From Flavobacterium subsaxonicum WB 4.1-42 = DSM 21790 (lineage in GTDB: Bacteria; Bacteroidota; Bacteroidia; Flavobacteriales; Flavobacteriaceae), in NCBI RefSeq assembly GCF_000422725.1, contig NZ_KE383909.1:1287178-1351177 (forward strand): 64,000 bases of DNA. The letters run 5' to 3'. Numbering within the stretch: the stretch's first letter is position 1; every line of letters starts with the position of its first letter. The position numbers and the translations under genes are program-made. Below, piece by piece: positions 26,874 to 36,623 of the stretch. The notes under the pieces were generated by a model. That model was not told the origin of the DNA. It saw nothing but the letters and a program-made list of their open reading frames with translations, and made no database searches.

Positions 26874-29636
26874 ATGTTTAATAACATTACATCATACATC
26901 TTTAAATTAAATTGTAAAACCCTAATTGCCTGTGCAGTTATACTGGGTAGCACGCAGGTGTTTGCACAATCGGGCACCAACAAAACAGCGGTTAGAGAGC
27001 GTATTTCTATTAACAATGGCTGGAAGTTTTTTAAGTACGATGCCACCGCCAAGCCCGACAACCTTATTTATGATGTTCGCCCCGAGGTTAACGAAAATAT
27101 TGATAAGATAGCTGCCGATGCAAAGCCTACCGAAGCTTTAAAGGTACAAGCGGCACAGGCTGTTTTAAAGCCCTGGATACTGCCTACGGGCAATGCCTTT
27201 ATTAAAGACCCGTCTAAGCGGCACATTCGCCCGGAGGGTAATCCCGGTGGCGATTTTCCTTTCGTTCAAAATAATTTTGATGATACTAAATGGGAGGGCG
27301 TAACCCTGCCGCACGACTGGGCTATTAAAGGCCCTTTTTATAAAGGCGACGGCACCGTTATAGGTGGCGGTATGGGCAGGCTGCCCATTCAGGGTGTGGC
27401 CTGGTACCGCCGTAAGCTCGATATTACTGCTTCAGATAAAGGTAAATCCATCTTTTTAGATATCGATGGGGCCATGTCGTACACTATGGTGTGGGTAAAT
27501 GGCAAACTGGTAGGTGGCTGGCCGTATGGCTACACCTCCTGGCAGGTAGATATTACACCTTATATAGTGCCCGGTGGCAACAACCAGGTAGCCATAAGGG
27601 TAGATAATCCCATAAGCTCGTCGCGCTGGTATCCGGGTGGGGGCATTTACCGTAATGTGTGGCTAACCAAAACAATGCCTGTGCATATAGACAATTGGGG
27701 CACTTTTATTACTACCAATAACGTTACCGCTAAAGGTGCTACAATAGATTGTAAAGTAACGCTTAACAACAGTTCGGCCACAGCCGGAACTTTTGATATT
27801 GCTACTGAAATTTACCTTTTAGATACGAACGGCAAAAAAACAGGTAAGCCCGTTGCCAAAATAGCTCCCGCAAATACGTTGTTACAGGCGCAGGGCACAG
27901 CAACAGTTTCCGGGTCGGCTACACTGGCCAATCCTAAATTATGGGGGCCATTGCCTACTCAGATACCCAACCTTTATGTGGCGGTTACCAACGTTACTTC
28001 AAAAGGTAATCTAATCGACAGCTACGAAACCACCTTCGGCATCCGCAATATACAATTTGATGCCGAAAAAGGCCTGTTTGTAAACGGCGAGCGCATTTAT
28101 ATTAAAGGGGTAAACCAGCACCACGACCTTGGCGCACTTGGGGCAGCCTTTAACATTCGGGCAGCCGAACGCCAGCTGGAAATGCTGCGCGAACTGGGTT
28201 GTAACGCCATACGGCTTTCGCACAACCCACCGGCGCCAGAATTACTGGAACTAACCGATAAGATGGGATTTTTAGTGGTAGATGAGATTTTTGATTGCTG
28301 GGAGCTTAAAAAGACCCCGCTGGATTTTCACCTTATTTTTCCCGACTGGCATGAGCAGGATCTTCGTGCCCTTTTGCGCCGCGACCGTAACCACCCGTCC
28401 ATTATAATGTGGAGCTATGGCAACGAGGTTGGCGAACAGTATACCGATGTTAAAGGTGCCGAAGTGGCTAAACGCCTGCAGGCCATTACCAAAGAAGAAG
28501 ACACCACCCGCCCTACCACGGTGTCTATGAATTATGCCAAGCCCGATATGCCCCTGCCCGCCGTGGTAGACATCATCAGCCTTAATTACCAGGGCGAGGG
28601 CATTCGAAATGGCGATGCTTATGCAGGTTTAAAAGGCATAAACACACCCCCTCTTTTCCCTAAATTTCATGATAAATTTCCTGATAAGGTAATTGTAAGC
28701 AGCGAAAATGCCGCCGCCTTAAGCAGCCGTGGCGAATATATGTTTCCTGTTTATGCCGGCAACAGCTCGCCCGTTAAGGATGGTATGGGTGGCGACTCCA
28801 AAAAGCAGCAGGTTAATGCCTACGAGCTTTATTCGGTAGATTTTGGGGCTTCCGCCGATAAGGTGTTTACCTCTATGGATAAGCACCCCTATGTTGCCGG
28901 TGGCTTTGTTTGGAGCGGATGGGATTACCTGGGCGAACCCACTCCTTACTACTTATCGCGCAGTTCTTATTTTGGAATTATCGATCTGGCCGGGTTTAAA
29001 AAAGACAGGTTTTACCTGTACCAGTCGCAATGGAAACCCGAATTGCCAATGGCACATATACTACCGCACTGGAACTGGGCCAACCGCATTGGGCAGGTAA
29101 CGCCGGTACATGTATTTACATCGGGCGATGAGGCCGAATTGTTTTTAAACGGTGTATCGCTCGGCAAAAAGAAAAAGGGAGACTATGAGTACCGCCTGCG
29201 TTGGGATGATGTACAATACACCCCCGGCGAACTTAAGGTAGTGGCTTATAAAAATGGCAAGAAATGGGCCGAAGACAGCGTAAAAACTACAAAAGAGGCC
29301 AGCAAAACACAGCTTTCTGCCGATAGGGCTACTATAAAGGCCGATGGAAAAGACTTGTCGTTTATTACCGTACGCATAGCCGATACGGATGGACTAACCG
29401 TACCACAGGCCAACAATATGCTTACATTTACTATAGAGGGCCCGGGTGAGATTGTTGCCACAGATAATGGCGATGCTGCAAGCCTTGTATCGTTCGCATC
29501 GTTAGAGCGCGAGGCGTTTAACGGCCTGTGCCTTGTTATTGTGCGCAGTAAACCGGGCGAAGCCGGAAAGGTTAAACTAACCGTTACCTCTAATGGTTTA
29601 AAGCAAGGGAGCATCGCAATAAAAACTATTAAGTAA
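26874..29636 (+). CDS. GH2 family beta-galactosidase-like enzyme with C-terminal DUF4982
   Basis: 920-residue secreted glycosidase (signal ending STQVFAQS). Domains in order: sugar-binding jelly roll (about 130-290), immunoglobulin-like sandwich (about 300-400), TIM barrel (about 400-690), then a DUF4982-like sandwich and a last invasin/Ig-like domain (LSADRATIKADGKDLSFITV). The acid/base Glu is in WSYGNEVGEQY near residue 514 and the nucleophile Glu in VSSENAAALSSRGEY near 608. The position in a glucuronoxylan locus suggests removal of a side-chain sugar such as galactose, but GH2 also includes glucuronidases, so specificity is open. The next gene starts directly after its stop. Confidence 0.9.
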   Translation: MFNNITSYIFKLNCKTLIACAVILGSTQVFAQSGTNKTAVRERISINNGWKFFKYDATAKPDNLIYDVRPEVNENIDKIAADAKPTEALKVQAAQAVLKPWILPTGNAFIKDPSKRHIRPEGNPGGDFPFVQNNFDDTKWEGVTLPHDWAIKGPFYKGDGTVIGGGMGRLPIQGVAWYRRKLDITASDKGKSIFLDIDGAMSYTMVWVNGKLVGGWPYGYTSWQVDITPYIVPGGNNQVAIRVDNPISSSRWYPGGGIYRNVWLTKTMPVHIDNWGTFITTNNVTAKGATIDCKVTLNNSSATAGTFDIATEIYLLDTNGKKTGKPVAKIAPANTLLQAQGTATVSGSATLANPKLWGPLPTQIPNLYVAVTNVTSKGNLIDSYETTFGIRNIQFDAEKGLFVNGERIYIKGVNQHHDLGALGAAFNIRAAERQLEMLRELGCNAIRLSHNPPAPELLELTDKMGFLVVDEIFDCWELKKTPLDFHLIFPDWHEQDLRALLRRDRNHPSIIMWSYGNEVGEQYTDVKGAEVAKRLQAITKEEDTTRPTTVSMNYAKPDMPLPAVVDIISLNYQGEGIRNGDAYAGLKGINTPPLFPKFHDKFPDKVIVSSENAAALSSRGEYMFPVYAGNSSPVKDGMGGDSKKQQVNAYELYSVDFGASADKVFTSMDKHPYVAGGFVWSGWDYLGEPTPYYLSRSSYFGIIDLAGFKKDRFYLYQSQWKPELPMAHILPHWNWANRIGQVTPVHVFTSGDEAELFLNGVSLGKKKKGDYEYRLRWDDVQYTPGELKVVAYKNGKKWAEDSVKTTKEASKTQLSADRATIKADGKDLSFITVRIADTDGLTVPQANNMLTFTIEGPGEIVATDNGDAASLVSFASLEREAFNGLCLVIVRSKPGEAGKVKLTVTSNGLKQGSIAIKTIK

Positions 29637-30434
29637 ATGAATTTAAAAAATATACTAATTGCAGGTTTAATCCTGATTTTTAATACAAGTTATGCGCAGG
29701 AAACCCGAAACTGGAACGGTAAAAAATGCGCCGTTGTTTTAACGTACGATGATGCACTTAACATCCATCTGGACAAGGTTATCCCGATGCTGGATGCGTA
29801 TAAATTTAAAGGCACTTTTTATTTAATCGGGTCGGCACCAGTAGTATCTAAACGATTAACGGAGTGGCGAGCCGCCGCTAAAAACGGCCACGAGCTGGGC
29901 AACCATACCCTTAACCACCCGTGCGATGGCACACTACCCGGCAGGGGCTTTGTAACCGCAGAGAACGACCTGTCCAGATATACGGTGGCAAGGGCTGTAA
30001 ACGAAATTAGGGTAACCAATACGCTTCTTAAAGCCATAGACGGCAAAGACGAACGCACCTTTGCCTACCCCTGCGGCGACCTTACCATTAGCGATACGCT
30101 GTACTATAATTTTTTAAAGAATGACTTTGTAGGGGCACGGGGCGTTGTATCGGCATATCCTCAACTAAAAGACGTAAATCTTTCTGATATTACTGCCTTT
30201 GCACAAATTGGCAGTACTGCCGCACAAATGATAGCGCAAATTGAAGAGGCCGAAAAAACAGGCTCTTTTGTTGTTTTACTGTTTCATGGTGTGGGTGGCG
30301 AGCATCCTTTAAACATAGAACTGGAAGAGCACCGCAAGCTGCTGGAGTATCTAAAGAAAAAGGAAAAGGATATCTGGGTGGCCACTATGGTAGATGTTGC
30401 AAAATACATTAAAAAGGGGCAAAATTTAAGGTAG
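29637..30434 (+). CDS. Polysaccharide deacetylase (CE4, NodB homology)
   Basis: 265-residue secreted protein (signal ending NTSYAQ). The NodB fold motifs are present: AVVLTYDDALNIHLDKV (motif 1, base and metal Asp), GHELGNHTLNHP (motif 2 HxxxH metal ligands), ERTFAYPCGDLTI (motif 3), and LLFHGVGGEHPL (catalytic His region). In this locus an acetylxylan esterase role is likely, though CE4 also acts on chitin and peptidoglycan. The ATG follows the GH2 stop codon with no gap (TAAATG), so the two are co-transcribed. Confidence 0.87.
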   Translation: MNLKNILIAGLILIFNTSYAQETRNWNGKKCAVVLTYDDALNIHLDKVIPMLDAYKFKGTFYLIGSAPVVSKRLTEWRAAAKNGHELGNHTLNHPCDGTLPGRGFVTAENDLSRYTVARAVNEIRVTNTLLKAIDGKDERTFAYPCGDLTISDTLYYNFLKNDFVGARGVVSAYPQLKDVNLSDITAFAQIGSTAAQMIAQIEEAEKTGSFVVLLFHGVGGEHPLNIELEEHRKLLEYLKKKEKDIWVATMVDVAKYIKKGQNLR

Positions 30435-30451
30435 GTTACTAATTGAATAAA

Positions 30452-30478
30452 AAGTTACTAATACGATATAGTTGATAT
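30452..30478 (-). promoter_or_regulatory. Xylan-locus operator motif, site C
   Basis: On the minus strand ATATCAACTATATCGTATTA then GTAACTT, 16 of 21 matches to site A. It lies between the CE4 gene and the glucuronate catabolism operon, whose first ATG is at 30561. Confidence 0.5.
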
Positions 30479-30560
30479 TTTAAAAAAAGTGAATCAATGC
30501 TATATTTTAGAAGTAATATTGATTTTTAGATAAGAAGGTTAAATTATAATAAAGCAGATA

Positions 30561-31382
30561 ATGAGTATTTTAGACCAGTTTTCACTCAAAGATAAAGTAA
30601 TTGTGGTTACCGGCGGCACCGGCATTTTAGGCGAATCGTTTATACAGGCAATTGCGCAGGCGGGTGGAAAAATTGCCATATTGGGCCGCAACAAAGATAA
30701 AGCTAATGAAAGGGTTGCCATGGCACAGCGGCTGGGCGCCGAAGCCATTGCCGTTATAACTAACGTAATGGACGAGCAGGAAGTTATCAAGGCAAAAAAC
30801 GAAATTTTAGCGCGCTTTGGCACTATAGACGGCCTGGTTAATGCAGCAGGAGGCAACATTCCCGGGGCTACCATTAGTATGGGCGACAATCTTTTTGAGT
30901 CGGAGATTACAGATACCATTAAGGCTATTGAGCTAAATTTATACGGCACTATAATTCCCACCCACATTTTTGGGCAGGTAATAGCCGAAAAAGGTAAAGG
31001 GTCTATTATTAATATATCGTCGCTTGCCGCAAGCAGGTCTATTACCCGCGTACTGGGCTATACCGTTGCCAAGCACGGCGTAGACGGTTACACCAAGTGG
31101 ATGGCTACAGAACTGTCGCTTCGCTATGGCGATAAAGTGCGCATAAATGCCATTGCACCGGGCGTTTTTTTAACCGAACAAAACCGCACTCTTCTTACTA
31201 ATACTGATGGTACGTTTACTGATAGGGCTCAAAAATTTGTAAATAACACCCCCTATTCCCGCCTTGGCGAGCCACAGGAGTTACAGGGCACACTTGTGTA
31301 TTTACTAAGCGATGCCTCTGCCTTTGTAAACGGCGAAACAATTTTTGTAGATGGTGGTTTTAATGCCTGGAGCGGCGTATAA
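30561..31382 (+). CDS. SDR-type D-mannonate oxidoreductase (fructuronate reductase)
   Basis: 273-residue short-chain dehydrogenase. The cofactor motif is VVTGGTGILGESF (residues 15-27), then NAAGGNIPGA and the catalytic Ser-Tyr-Lys: Ser in IINISSLAAS, Tyr and Lys in YTVAKHG. IFVDGGFNAWSGV ends it. SDRs of this type take the place of classical UxuB in Bacteroidota and interconvert fructuronate and mannonate with NAD(H). The assignment rests on its place directly before uxuA and uxaC. It is the first gene of a four-gene operon; uxuA starts 12 bases later. Confidence 0.85.
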   Translation: MSILDQFSLKDKVIVVTGGTGILGESFIQAIAQAGGKIAILGRNKDKANERVAMAQRLGAEAIAVITNVMDEQEVIKAKNEILARFGTIDGLVNAAGGNIPGATISMGDNLFESEITDTIKAIELNLYGTIIPTHIFGQVIAEKGKGSIINISSLAASRSITRVLGYTVAKHGVDGYTKWMATELSLRYGDKVRINAIAPGVFLTEQNRTLLTNTDGTFTDRAQKFVNNTPYSRLGEPQELQGTLVYLLSDASAFVNGETIFVDGGFNAWSGV

Positions 31383-31394
31383 TTTTTTTAAATA

Positions 31395-32564
31395 ATGGAA
31401 AAAGTAAACAAGCTGGAGCAAACCTGGAGATGGTACGGCCCTAACGATACGGTAAGCCTGCAGGATGTAAAACAGGCCGGCGCCACAGGTATAGTCTCTG
31501 CACTGCACCATGTAGCACATGGCGCTGTATGGATGGTGGAAGAAATTACAAAGAGAAAAAATGAGATCGAAGCGGCAGGCCTAACATGGTCGGTTGTAGA
31601 AAGTGTGCCCGTGCATGAAGCTATTAAAACGCGTAACGCAGATGCCGAAAAATATCTGGAAAATTACCGCCAGTCCTTACAAAACTTAGGCAGCTGCGGT
31701 TTAAAAACGGTGTGCTATAATTTTATGCCGGTTTTGGACTGGACGCGCACCCAACTTGACCTTGAAATGAAAGACGGCTCTAAAGCCTTATATTTTAACT
31801 GGATAGACTTGGCTTATTTTGATATATACATCTTAAAAAGAGAAAACGCTGAGCAGGATTATCCGAAAGAAATTATAGCTGCATTATCCGACAGGAAAAA
31901 TAGCATTACTGCTGATGAAGAGGCCATCCTGAAAAATATTATCCTGATGGGTGTTCCCGGCGAAGACAATACTACTTTAGAGAGTTTGCAGCAAAGCATT
32001 ACCACCTACAAAGCCATTGGTTTTGATGGTTTAAGAGCAAACCTGGTGTATTTTCTGCAATCTATCGCATCAGTTTGTAAAGAGCAGGGCATAATAATGA
32101 CCATCCACCCCGACGACCCGCCCTACCCTATTTTAGGCTTGCCAAGGATAGTAAGCAACAAAGCCGATTTAGAGTATATTATACAAAGCATAACCGACGA
32201 TTATAACGGCATTTGCTTTTGTACCGGCTCTTTAGGCGCGGGTGTACACAACAATGTTAGCGAAATATTTGAGGCCGTAAAGCACCGCGTGCACTTTATG
32301 CATTTGCGTAATGTTAAGAAGGATGCCTTGGGCAATTTTTACGAATCAGACCATTTGGATGGTGATGTAAATATGTACAAGGTTATGAAGGCTGCCGTTG
32401 CCGAGAACAGTAAACGCGCCACGCCCATACCCTTCAGGCCAGATCATGGCCACCAGATGCTCGACGACCTGGATAAGAGAACCTTCCCGGGCTATTCTGC
32501 CATTGGCAGGCTGCGCGGGCTGGCTGAATTACGGGGGCTGGAAATAGGCATAATTGGCCAATAA
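31395..32564 (+). CDS. uxuA: Mannonate dehydratase
   Basis: Dehydrates D-mannonate to 2-keto-3-deoxygluconate. 389 residues with the UxuA hallmarks: LEQTWRWYGPNDTVSLQDVK at the N-terminus, TGIVSALHHVAHGAVW, YNFMPVLDWTRT, MTIHPDDPPYPILGLPRIV (metal and substrate region), FCTGSLGAG and FRPDHGHQML (His metal ligands). It acts in the cytosol with Fe or Mn. It sits between the mannonate oxidoreductase and uxaC, 12 bases from each. Confidence 0.97.
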   Translation: MEKVNKLEQTWRWYGPNDTVSLQDVKQAGATGIVSALHHVAHGAVWMVEEITKRKNEIEAAGLTWSVVESVPVHEAIKTRNADAEKYLENYRQSLQNLGSCGLKTVCYNFMPVLDWTRTQLDLEMKDGSKALYFNWIDLAYFDIYILKRENAEQDYPKEIIAALSDRKNSITADEEAILKNIILMGVPGEDNTTLESLQQSITTYKAIGFDGLRANLVYFLQSIASVCKEQGIIMTIHPDDPPYPILGLPRIVSNKADLEYIIQSITDDYNGICFCTGSLGAGVHNNVSEIFEAVKHRVHFMHLRNVKKDALGNFYESDHLDGDVNMYKVMKAAVAENSKRATPIPFRPDHGHQMLDDLDKRTFPGYSAIGRLRGLAELRGLEIGIIGQ

Positions 32565-32576
32565 ATACACTACAGT

Positions 32577-33983
32577 ATGTCATACTTTTTAAAAGACAAT
32601 TTTATCCTGGGCTCATCAATAGCAGAACAATTATACTTTGAGTTTGCTAAAAACCAGCCTATTATAGATTACCATTCGCACCTTTCGCCACAAGCCATTG
32701 CTAACAACCAAAAATTTGAAAATATTACCAATATATGGCTTAAGGGCGACCATTATAAATGGCGCGCCATGCGGGCTTTGGGTGTTAGCGAACACTACAT
32801 TACCGGTGCCGCTACCGATAGGGAAAAGTTCCAGAAATGGAGCGAAACGGTTCCGTATACGTTGCGTAACCCGCTGTTTCATTGGACACATATGGAGCTT
32901 AAAAACCCTTTCGGGATCGAAGAGCTACTGAATGCCAACAGTGCCGAAAAAATTTACAACACCACGCAGCAACAATTGCAGCAGGATGCCTTTTCTACAC
33001 AAGGTTTGCTTAACCATTTTAATGTAGAAATGGTGGGTACTACCGATGACCCTACAGATTCTCTGGAACATCATTTATCTTTAAAAAATAGTGGTTTCCA
33101 AACTAAAGTACTCCCCTCTTTCCGTCCCGATAAAATTTTTAATATCCACTTAGGTAATGATTTTAGAAGTTATGTTCAAAAGTTAGGCGATGTTTCCGGC
33201 GTTGCAATTATAGATCTGGAATCGCTTATTGCGGCCTGTAAAATCCGTGTTGATTATTTTGATAACGCAGGCTGTGTAGCATCAGATCATGGGCTGAATT
33301 ACATTCCCCATAGAGGGAAACTTTCTAAAAATGAATTGGATACCATTTTTAAGGCAGTATTACAAGGCAGTGATGCAGGTGCATTCGAAGCACAGGAAGC
33401 TTTTGCCTTTTATGTCTTGGCCGAACTATGTGCCATGTACCATAATAAAGGCTGGGTGCAGCAGTTTCATCTGGGTGCTTTGCGCAACAGCAATGCCCAT
33501 AAAGTGTCTGTTATTGGTGCCGATACCGGTTACGACTCTATTGGCGATTACAAGCAGGCCGAGACACTTTCTGTACTGTTAAACCATTTAGAGCAGCAGG
33601 ACAAACTTGCTAAAACGGTGCTGTATAATTTAAATCCGGCCGATAATACGCTGTTTGCTACTTTGGCAGGGAATTTTCAGGGCGAAGGCATCCGCAGCAA
33701 GATACAATTTGGCTCCGGGTGGTGGTTTTTAGACCAGCTGGATGGCATGACGAAACAGATAAACGCACTCTCCAACCAGGGGCTTATAAGTACCTTTATA
33801 GGCATGCTTACCGATTCGAGGTCGTTCCTGTCCTATTCACGGCACGAGTACTTCAGGAGGCTGCTGTGCAATCTTTTTGCCGAAGATATGCAAAAGGGCT
33901 ACCTGCCTAATGATATACAGTGGATTGGCAGTATAATAGCTGATATTTGTTACCATAACGCCAAAAATTACTTTAAAATATAA
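32577..33983 (+). CDS. uxaC: Glucuronate (uronate) isomerase
   Basis: Converts D-glucuronate to D-fructuronate, the first cytosolic step of the pathway. The 468-residue amidohydrolase-like TIM barrel has the metal-binding IDYHSHLSPQAIA near residue 31, NIWLKGDHYKWRAMRALGV, VEMVGTTDDPTDSLEHH, WVQQFHLGALRNSN, and the C-terminal GMLTDSRSFLSYSRHEYFRR. All are UxaC signatures. The free glucuronate would come from GH67 and GH115. It is the third gene of the operon. Confidence 0.97.
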   Translation: MSYFLKDNFILGSSIAEQLYFEFAKNQPIIDYHSHLSPQAIANNQKFENITNIWLKGDHYKWRAMRALGVSEHYITGAATDREKFQKWSETVPYTLRNPLFHWTHMELKNPFGIEELLNANSAEKIYNTTQQQLQQDAFSTQGLLNHFNVEMVGTTDDPTDSLEHHLSLKNSGFQTKVLPSFRPDKIFNIHLGNDFRSYVQKLGDVSGVAIIDLESLIAACKIRVDYFDNAGCVASDHGLNYIPHRGKLSKNELDTIFKAVLQGSDAGAFEAQEAFAFYVLAELCAMYHNKGWVQQFHLGALRNSNAHKVSVIGADTGYDSIGDYKQAETLSVLLNHLEQQDKLAKTVLYNLNPADNTLFATLAGNFQGEGIRSKIQFGSGWWFLDQLDGMTKQINALSNQGLISTFIGMLTDSRSFLSYSRHEYFRRLLCNLFAEDMQKGYLPNDIQWIGSIIADICYHNAKNYFKI

Positions 33984-34016
33984 CCGATACTTAATCGAAA
34001 AAAAGAACCAGTCAAA

Positions 34017-35381
34017 ATGAAAAATAAAACAGGTAATTACAGGTGGACAATATGTGCGCTGCTCTTTTTTGGCACCACAATTAACTATCTCGACCGTCAG
34101 GTTTTAAGCTTGCTGCACCCTGTTTTAGAAAAAGAATTTGGCTGGACAAACTCTGATTACGGCACCATAACGGCGGTTTTTCAGCTGGCATATGCCTTTT
34201 TTATGCTTTTAGCAGGGCGTTTTGTAGACAAACTGGGCGTTAAAAAGGGTTATACCATTGCGCTGATTATCTGGTCAATTGGTGCTATGATACACGCCTA
34301 TGCCATAGAAATTGGCACTGTGGCCGCAAACGTTTTAGGGGTTATAGGCATCTCAGGAATCTCGGTATCGGTATTGGGTTTTATAGTTGCAAGGCTGGTT
34401 TTGGGCATGGGAGAATCGGCTAACTTTCCGGCGGCCATAAAGGCAACGGCAGAGTATTTTCCTAAAAAAGAACGCGCCCTGGCTACAGGTATTTTTAATT
34501 CAGGCTCTAACATCGGGGCAATCCTGGCACCGCTAACCGTGCCGTGGCTGGCCTATCATTTGGGTTGGCAAAGCTCTTTTATAGTTATTGGCGCACTGGG
34601 TTTTGTATGGCTTATTTTCTGGCTGTATTATTATGATACACCCCTGAAACAAAAACGATTATCTACCGAAGAACTGCAATACATAGCGCACGATACGGTG
34701 TATGATAAAATATCAGAACCTTATCCTGAAATTAAAGTCAACTGGCTTAAGCTGTTAACCTTTAGGCAAACCTGGGCTTTTACGGCAGGTAAATTTTTTA
34801 CCGATGGTATTTGGTGGTTTTTCCTGTTCTGGCTGCCATCGTACCTAACGGGCCAGTTTAATTTAACCACCACGCAAATTACCCTGCCCCTAACAATACT
34901 CTACACCATGACAATGGCCGGTAGCATTGGCGGTGGCTGGTTTCCCATTTATTTTATTAACAAAGGATATTCATCGTATGACGGACGTATGAAAGCTATG
35001 TTCATCATTGCGCTCTTTCCGCTTGTCGTGTTGTTAATACAACCGTTTGGTTACCTGTCCTTCTGGGTTCCGGTAATTTTAATAGGCATTGGAGCATCGG
35101 CACACCAGGCGTGGTCGGCTAATGTATATTCTACTATATCAGATATGTTTCCTAAAGCAGCTGTGGCCAGTGTTGCCGGTATTGGCGGCATGGCGGGCGG
35201 AATAAGCGGGGCATTAATGTCGGTTTTTGTTGGGCGCATCTTCGACCATTACAAAGCCATAGGCGACCCTAAAATGGGCTACACCATAGTGTTTACCATC
35301 TGCGCGCTATCGTACCTGCTTGCATGGGGAATTATGAAACTCCTGGTTCCGAAAATGAAAATCGTTCGATTGGAAGAGTAA
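34017..35381 (+). CDS. Hexuronate MFS transporter (ExuT type)
   Basis: 454-residue inner-membrane carrier with 12 predicted helices, of the anion:cation symporter branch of the MFS. It opens WTICALLFFGTTINYLDRQV and continues GWTNSDYGTITAVFQLAYA; the loop 2-3 motif is LAGRFVDKLGVKKGY. IVARLVLGMGESANFPAAIKA and FFLFWLPSYLTGQFNL are typical of ExuT and related carriers. Position after uxaC points to glucuronate or galacturonate uptake. Its stop codon touches the stop of the converging lacI-type gene, with no room for a terminator. Confidence 0.92.
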   Translation: MKNKTGNYRWTICALLFFGTTINYLDRQVLSLLHPVLEKEFGWTNSDYGTITAVFQLAYAFFMLLAGRFVDKLGVKKGYTIALIIWSIGAMIHAYAIEIGTVAANVLGVIGISGISVSVLGFIVARLVLGMGESANFPAAIKATAEYFPKKERALATGIFNSGSNIGAILAPLTVPWLAYHLGWQSSFIVIGALGFVWLIFWLYYYDTPLKQKRLSTEELQYIAHDTVYDKISEPYPEIKVNWLKLLTFRQTWAFTAGKFFTDGIWWFFLFWLPSYLTGQFNLTTTQITLPLTILYTMTMAGSIGGGWFPIYFINKGYSSYDGRMKAMFIIALFPLVVLLIQPFGYLSFWVPVILIGIGASAHQAWSANVYSTISDMFPKAAVASVAGIGGMAGGISGALMSVFVGRIFDHYKAIGDPKMGYTIVFTICALSYLLAWGIMKLLVPKMKIVRLEE

Positions 35382-36422
35382 CTACGATAATTGCAGGTTG
35401 GTAGAATTTCGTAACTGGATAGAGGTTTCTAATAAAATAGTCTCGTACTTCTGCGCCGTTTTAACCGGGGCATCTATTATCTCTACCAGTTTTGTAAGCG
35501 CTAAAAAGCCCATTTCTTTAGCGGGCTGCCGTATAGTAGATAATGATGGGTTTAGCGCAAAAGCAATATCGGTATTGGCAAAACCAATAACAGCAATCTC
35601 TTCGGGCACTTTAATTTTTAGCTCAGCTAAAATACCTAAAGTACGGGTAGTTATTACATCAGTCGCGCCAAAAATGGCATTCGGCTTTATGTTTTGTTCG
35701 GTCAGCTCGCGTAACGAACGGCTTATTGTGGCGTCCATTTCTTCGGTATTTTCCAGGTTACAAAACACCATGTAGCGCGGGTTAAAAGGTATGTCGAGGT
35801 TTTTAAGTGCCTTTTTAAACCCTAAGATTCTTGGATTGTTATCGCCAAACTTATCGCCGGTTATAAACATAATCCGCTTACGGTTAATGCTAATAAGTTC
35901 TTGCGTGGCTTCCAAAGCACCCTTGTACTCATTAACCCCAATTTTTGTGGTTTCAATGGCAGCGTTAATCCTGTCGAACAGCACAATAGGGCAATGATTT
36001 TTATTGATGTAGCTAAGATATTCAGAGTTGGAAGTTTCGCTTACAGGAGCCATTAAAATACCGTCTACCCCTTTCGATATCAGCGAGTCAAGGCAGGCTT
36101 TTTCGGTTTCAACATTTTCAAAGCTTTGCATTATAATAATGTCGTGCCCAGTTTCTAACGATGCTTTCTGGATACCGTCCAGTATCTGCGCTAAAAATGT
36201 ACTGCTAAAATAAGAGCACACAATAACCCCTATAGAATTGGTATGGCCAATTTTTAAGCTTTTGGCTAACCGGTTTATTTTGTAGTTGTTATCCTTTGCA
36301 TAATCAGTAATTATCTTTTTTGTTTCGGCACTAATTTCATAGCTGTTGTTAAGTGCTTTGGATATGGTTGAAACCGAAAAATTTAAAGCCTTTGCAATGT
36401 CTTTTATAGTAATATTGCTCAT
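35382..36422 (-). CDS. LacI family transcriptional regulator
   Basis: 346 residues. The N-terminal HTH spans residues 3-24 (ITIKDIAKALNFSVSTISKA) with the hinge helix NRLAKSLKIG. The periplasmic-binding-like domain (residues 60-335) includes SIGVIVCSYFSSTFLAQILD, GVDGILMAPVSE, RIMFITGDKFGDNNPRI and AVIGFANTDIAFALNPSLST. It is probably the repressor or sensor of the neighbouring glucuronate and xylan genes, responding to a sugar acid; this is inferred from position. An 8-bp inverted repeat just upstream of its start could mediate autoregulation. Confidence 0.93.
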   Translation of the reverse strand: MSNITIKDIAKALNFSVSTISKALNNSYEISAETKKIITDYAKDNNYKINRLAKSLKIGHTNSIGVIVCSYFSSTFLAQILDGIQKASLETGHDIIIMQSFENVETEKACLDSLISKGVDGILMAPVSETSNSEYLSYINKNHCPIVLFDRINAAIETTKIGVNEYKGALEATQELISINRKRIMFITGDKFGDNNPRILGFKKALKNLDIPFNPRYMVFCNLENTEEMDATISRSLRELTEQNIKPNAIFGATDVITTRTLGILAELKIKVPEEIAVIGFANTDIAFALNPSLSTIRQPAKEMGFLALTKLVEIIDAPVKTAQKYETILLETSIQLRNSTNLQLS

Positions 36423-36434
36423 ATATGCGGTACT

Positions 36435-36470
36435 CCTGATTAGATTAGCCTACTATAACGATTAATCAGG
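36435..36470. promoter_or_regulatory. Inverted repeat before the lacI-type gene
   Basis: CCTGATTA (36435-36442) and TAATCAGG (36463-36470), perfect arms with a 20-base spacer that contains ACTATAACG, similar to half of the locus-wide operator motif. A possible autoregulatory site. Confidence 0.4.
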
Positions 36471-36623
36471 GTGGATGCCTCAATTAATCTAAGTGATGAT
36501 TTTAATATCTATTTCGTTTGAAATTGACTTATTTACCACAATATTACATTTTTTTTTAGTGCTTTAGAAATTTTAAAGCCGATTTTTTAAACTATTTATA
36601 TTGTCCGCACTGCTATATTTATT

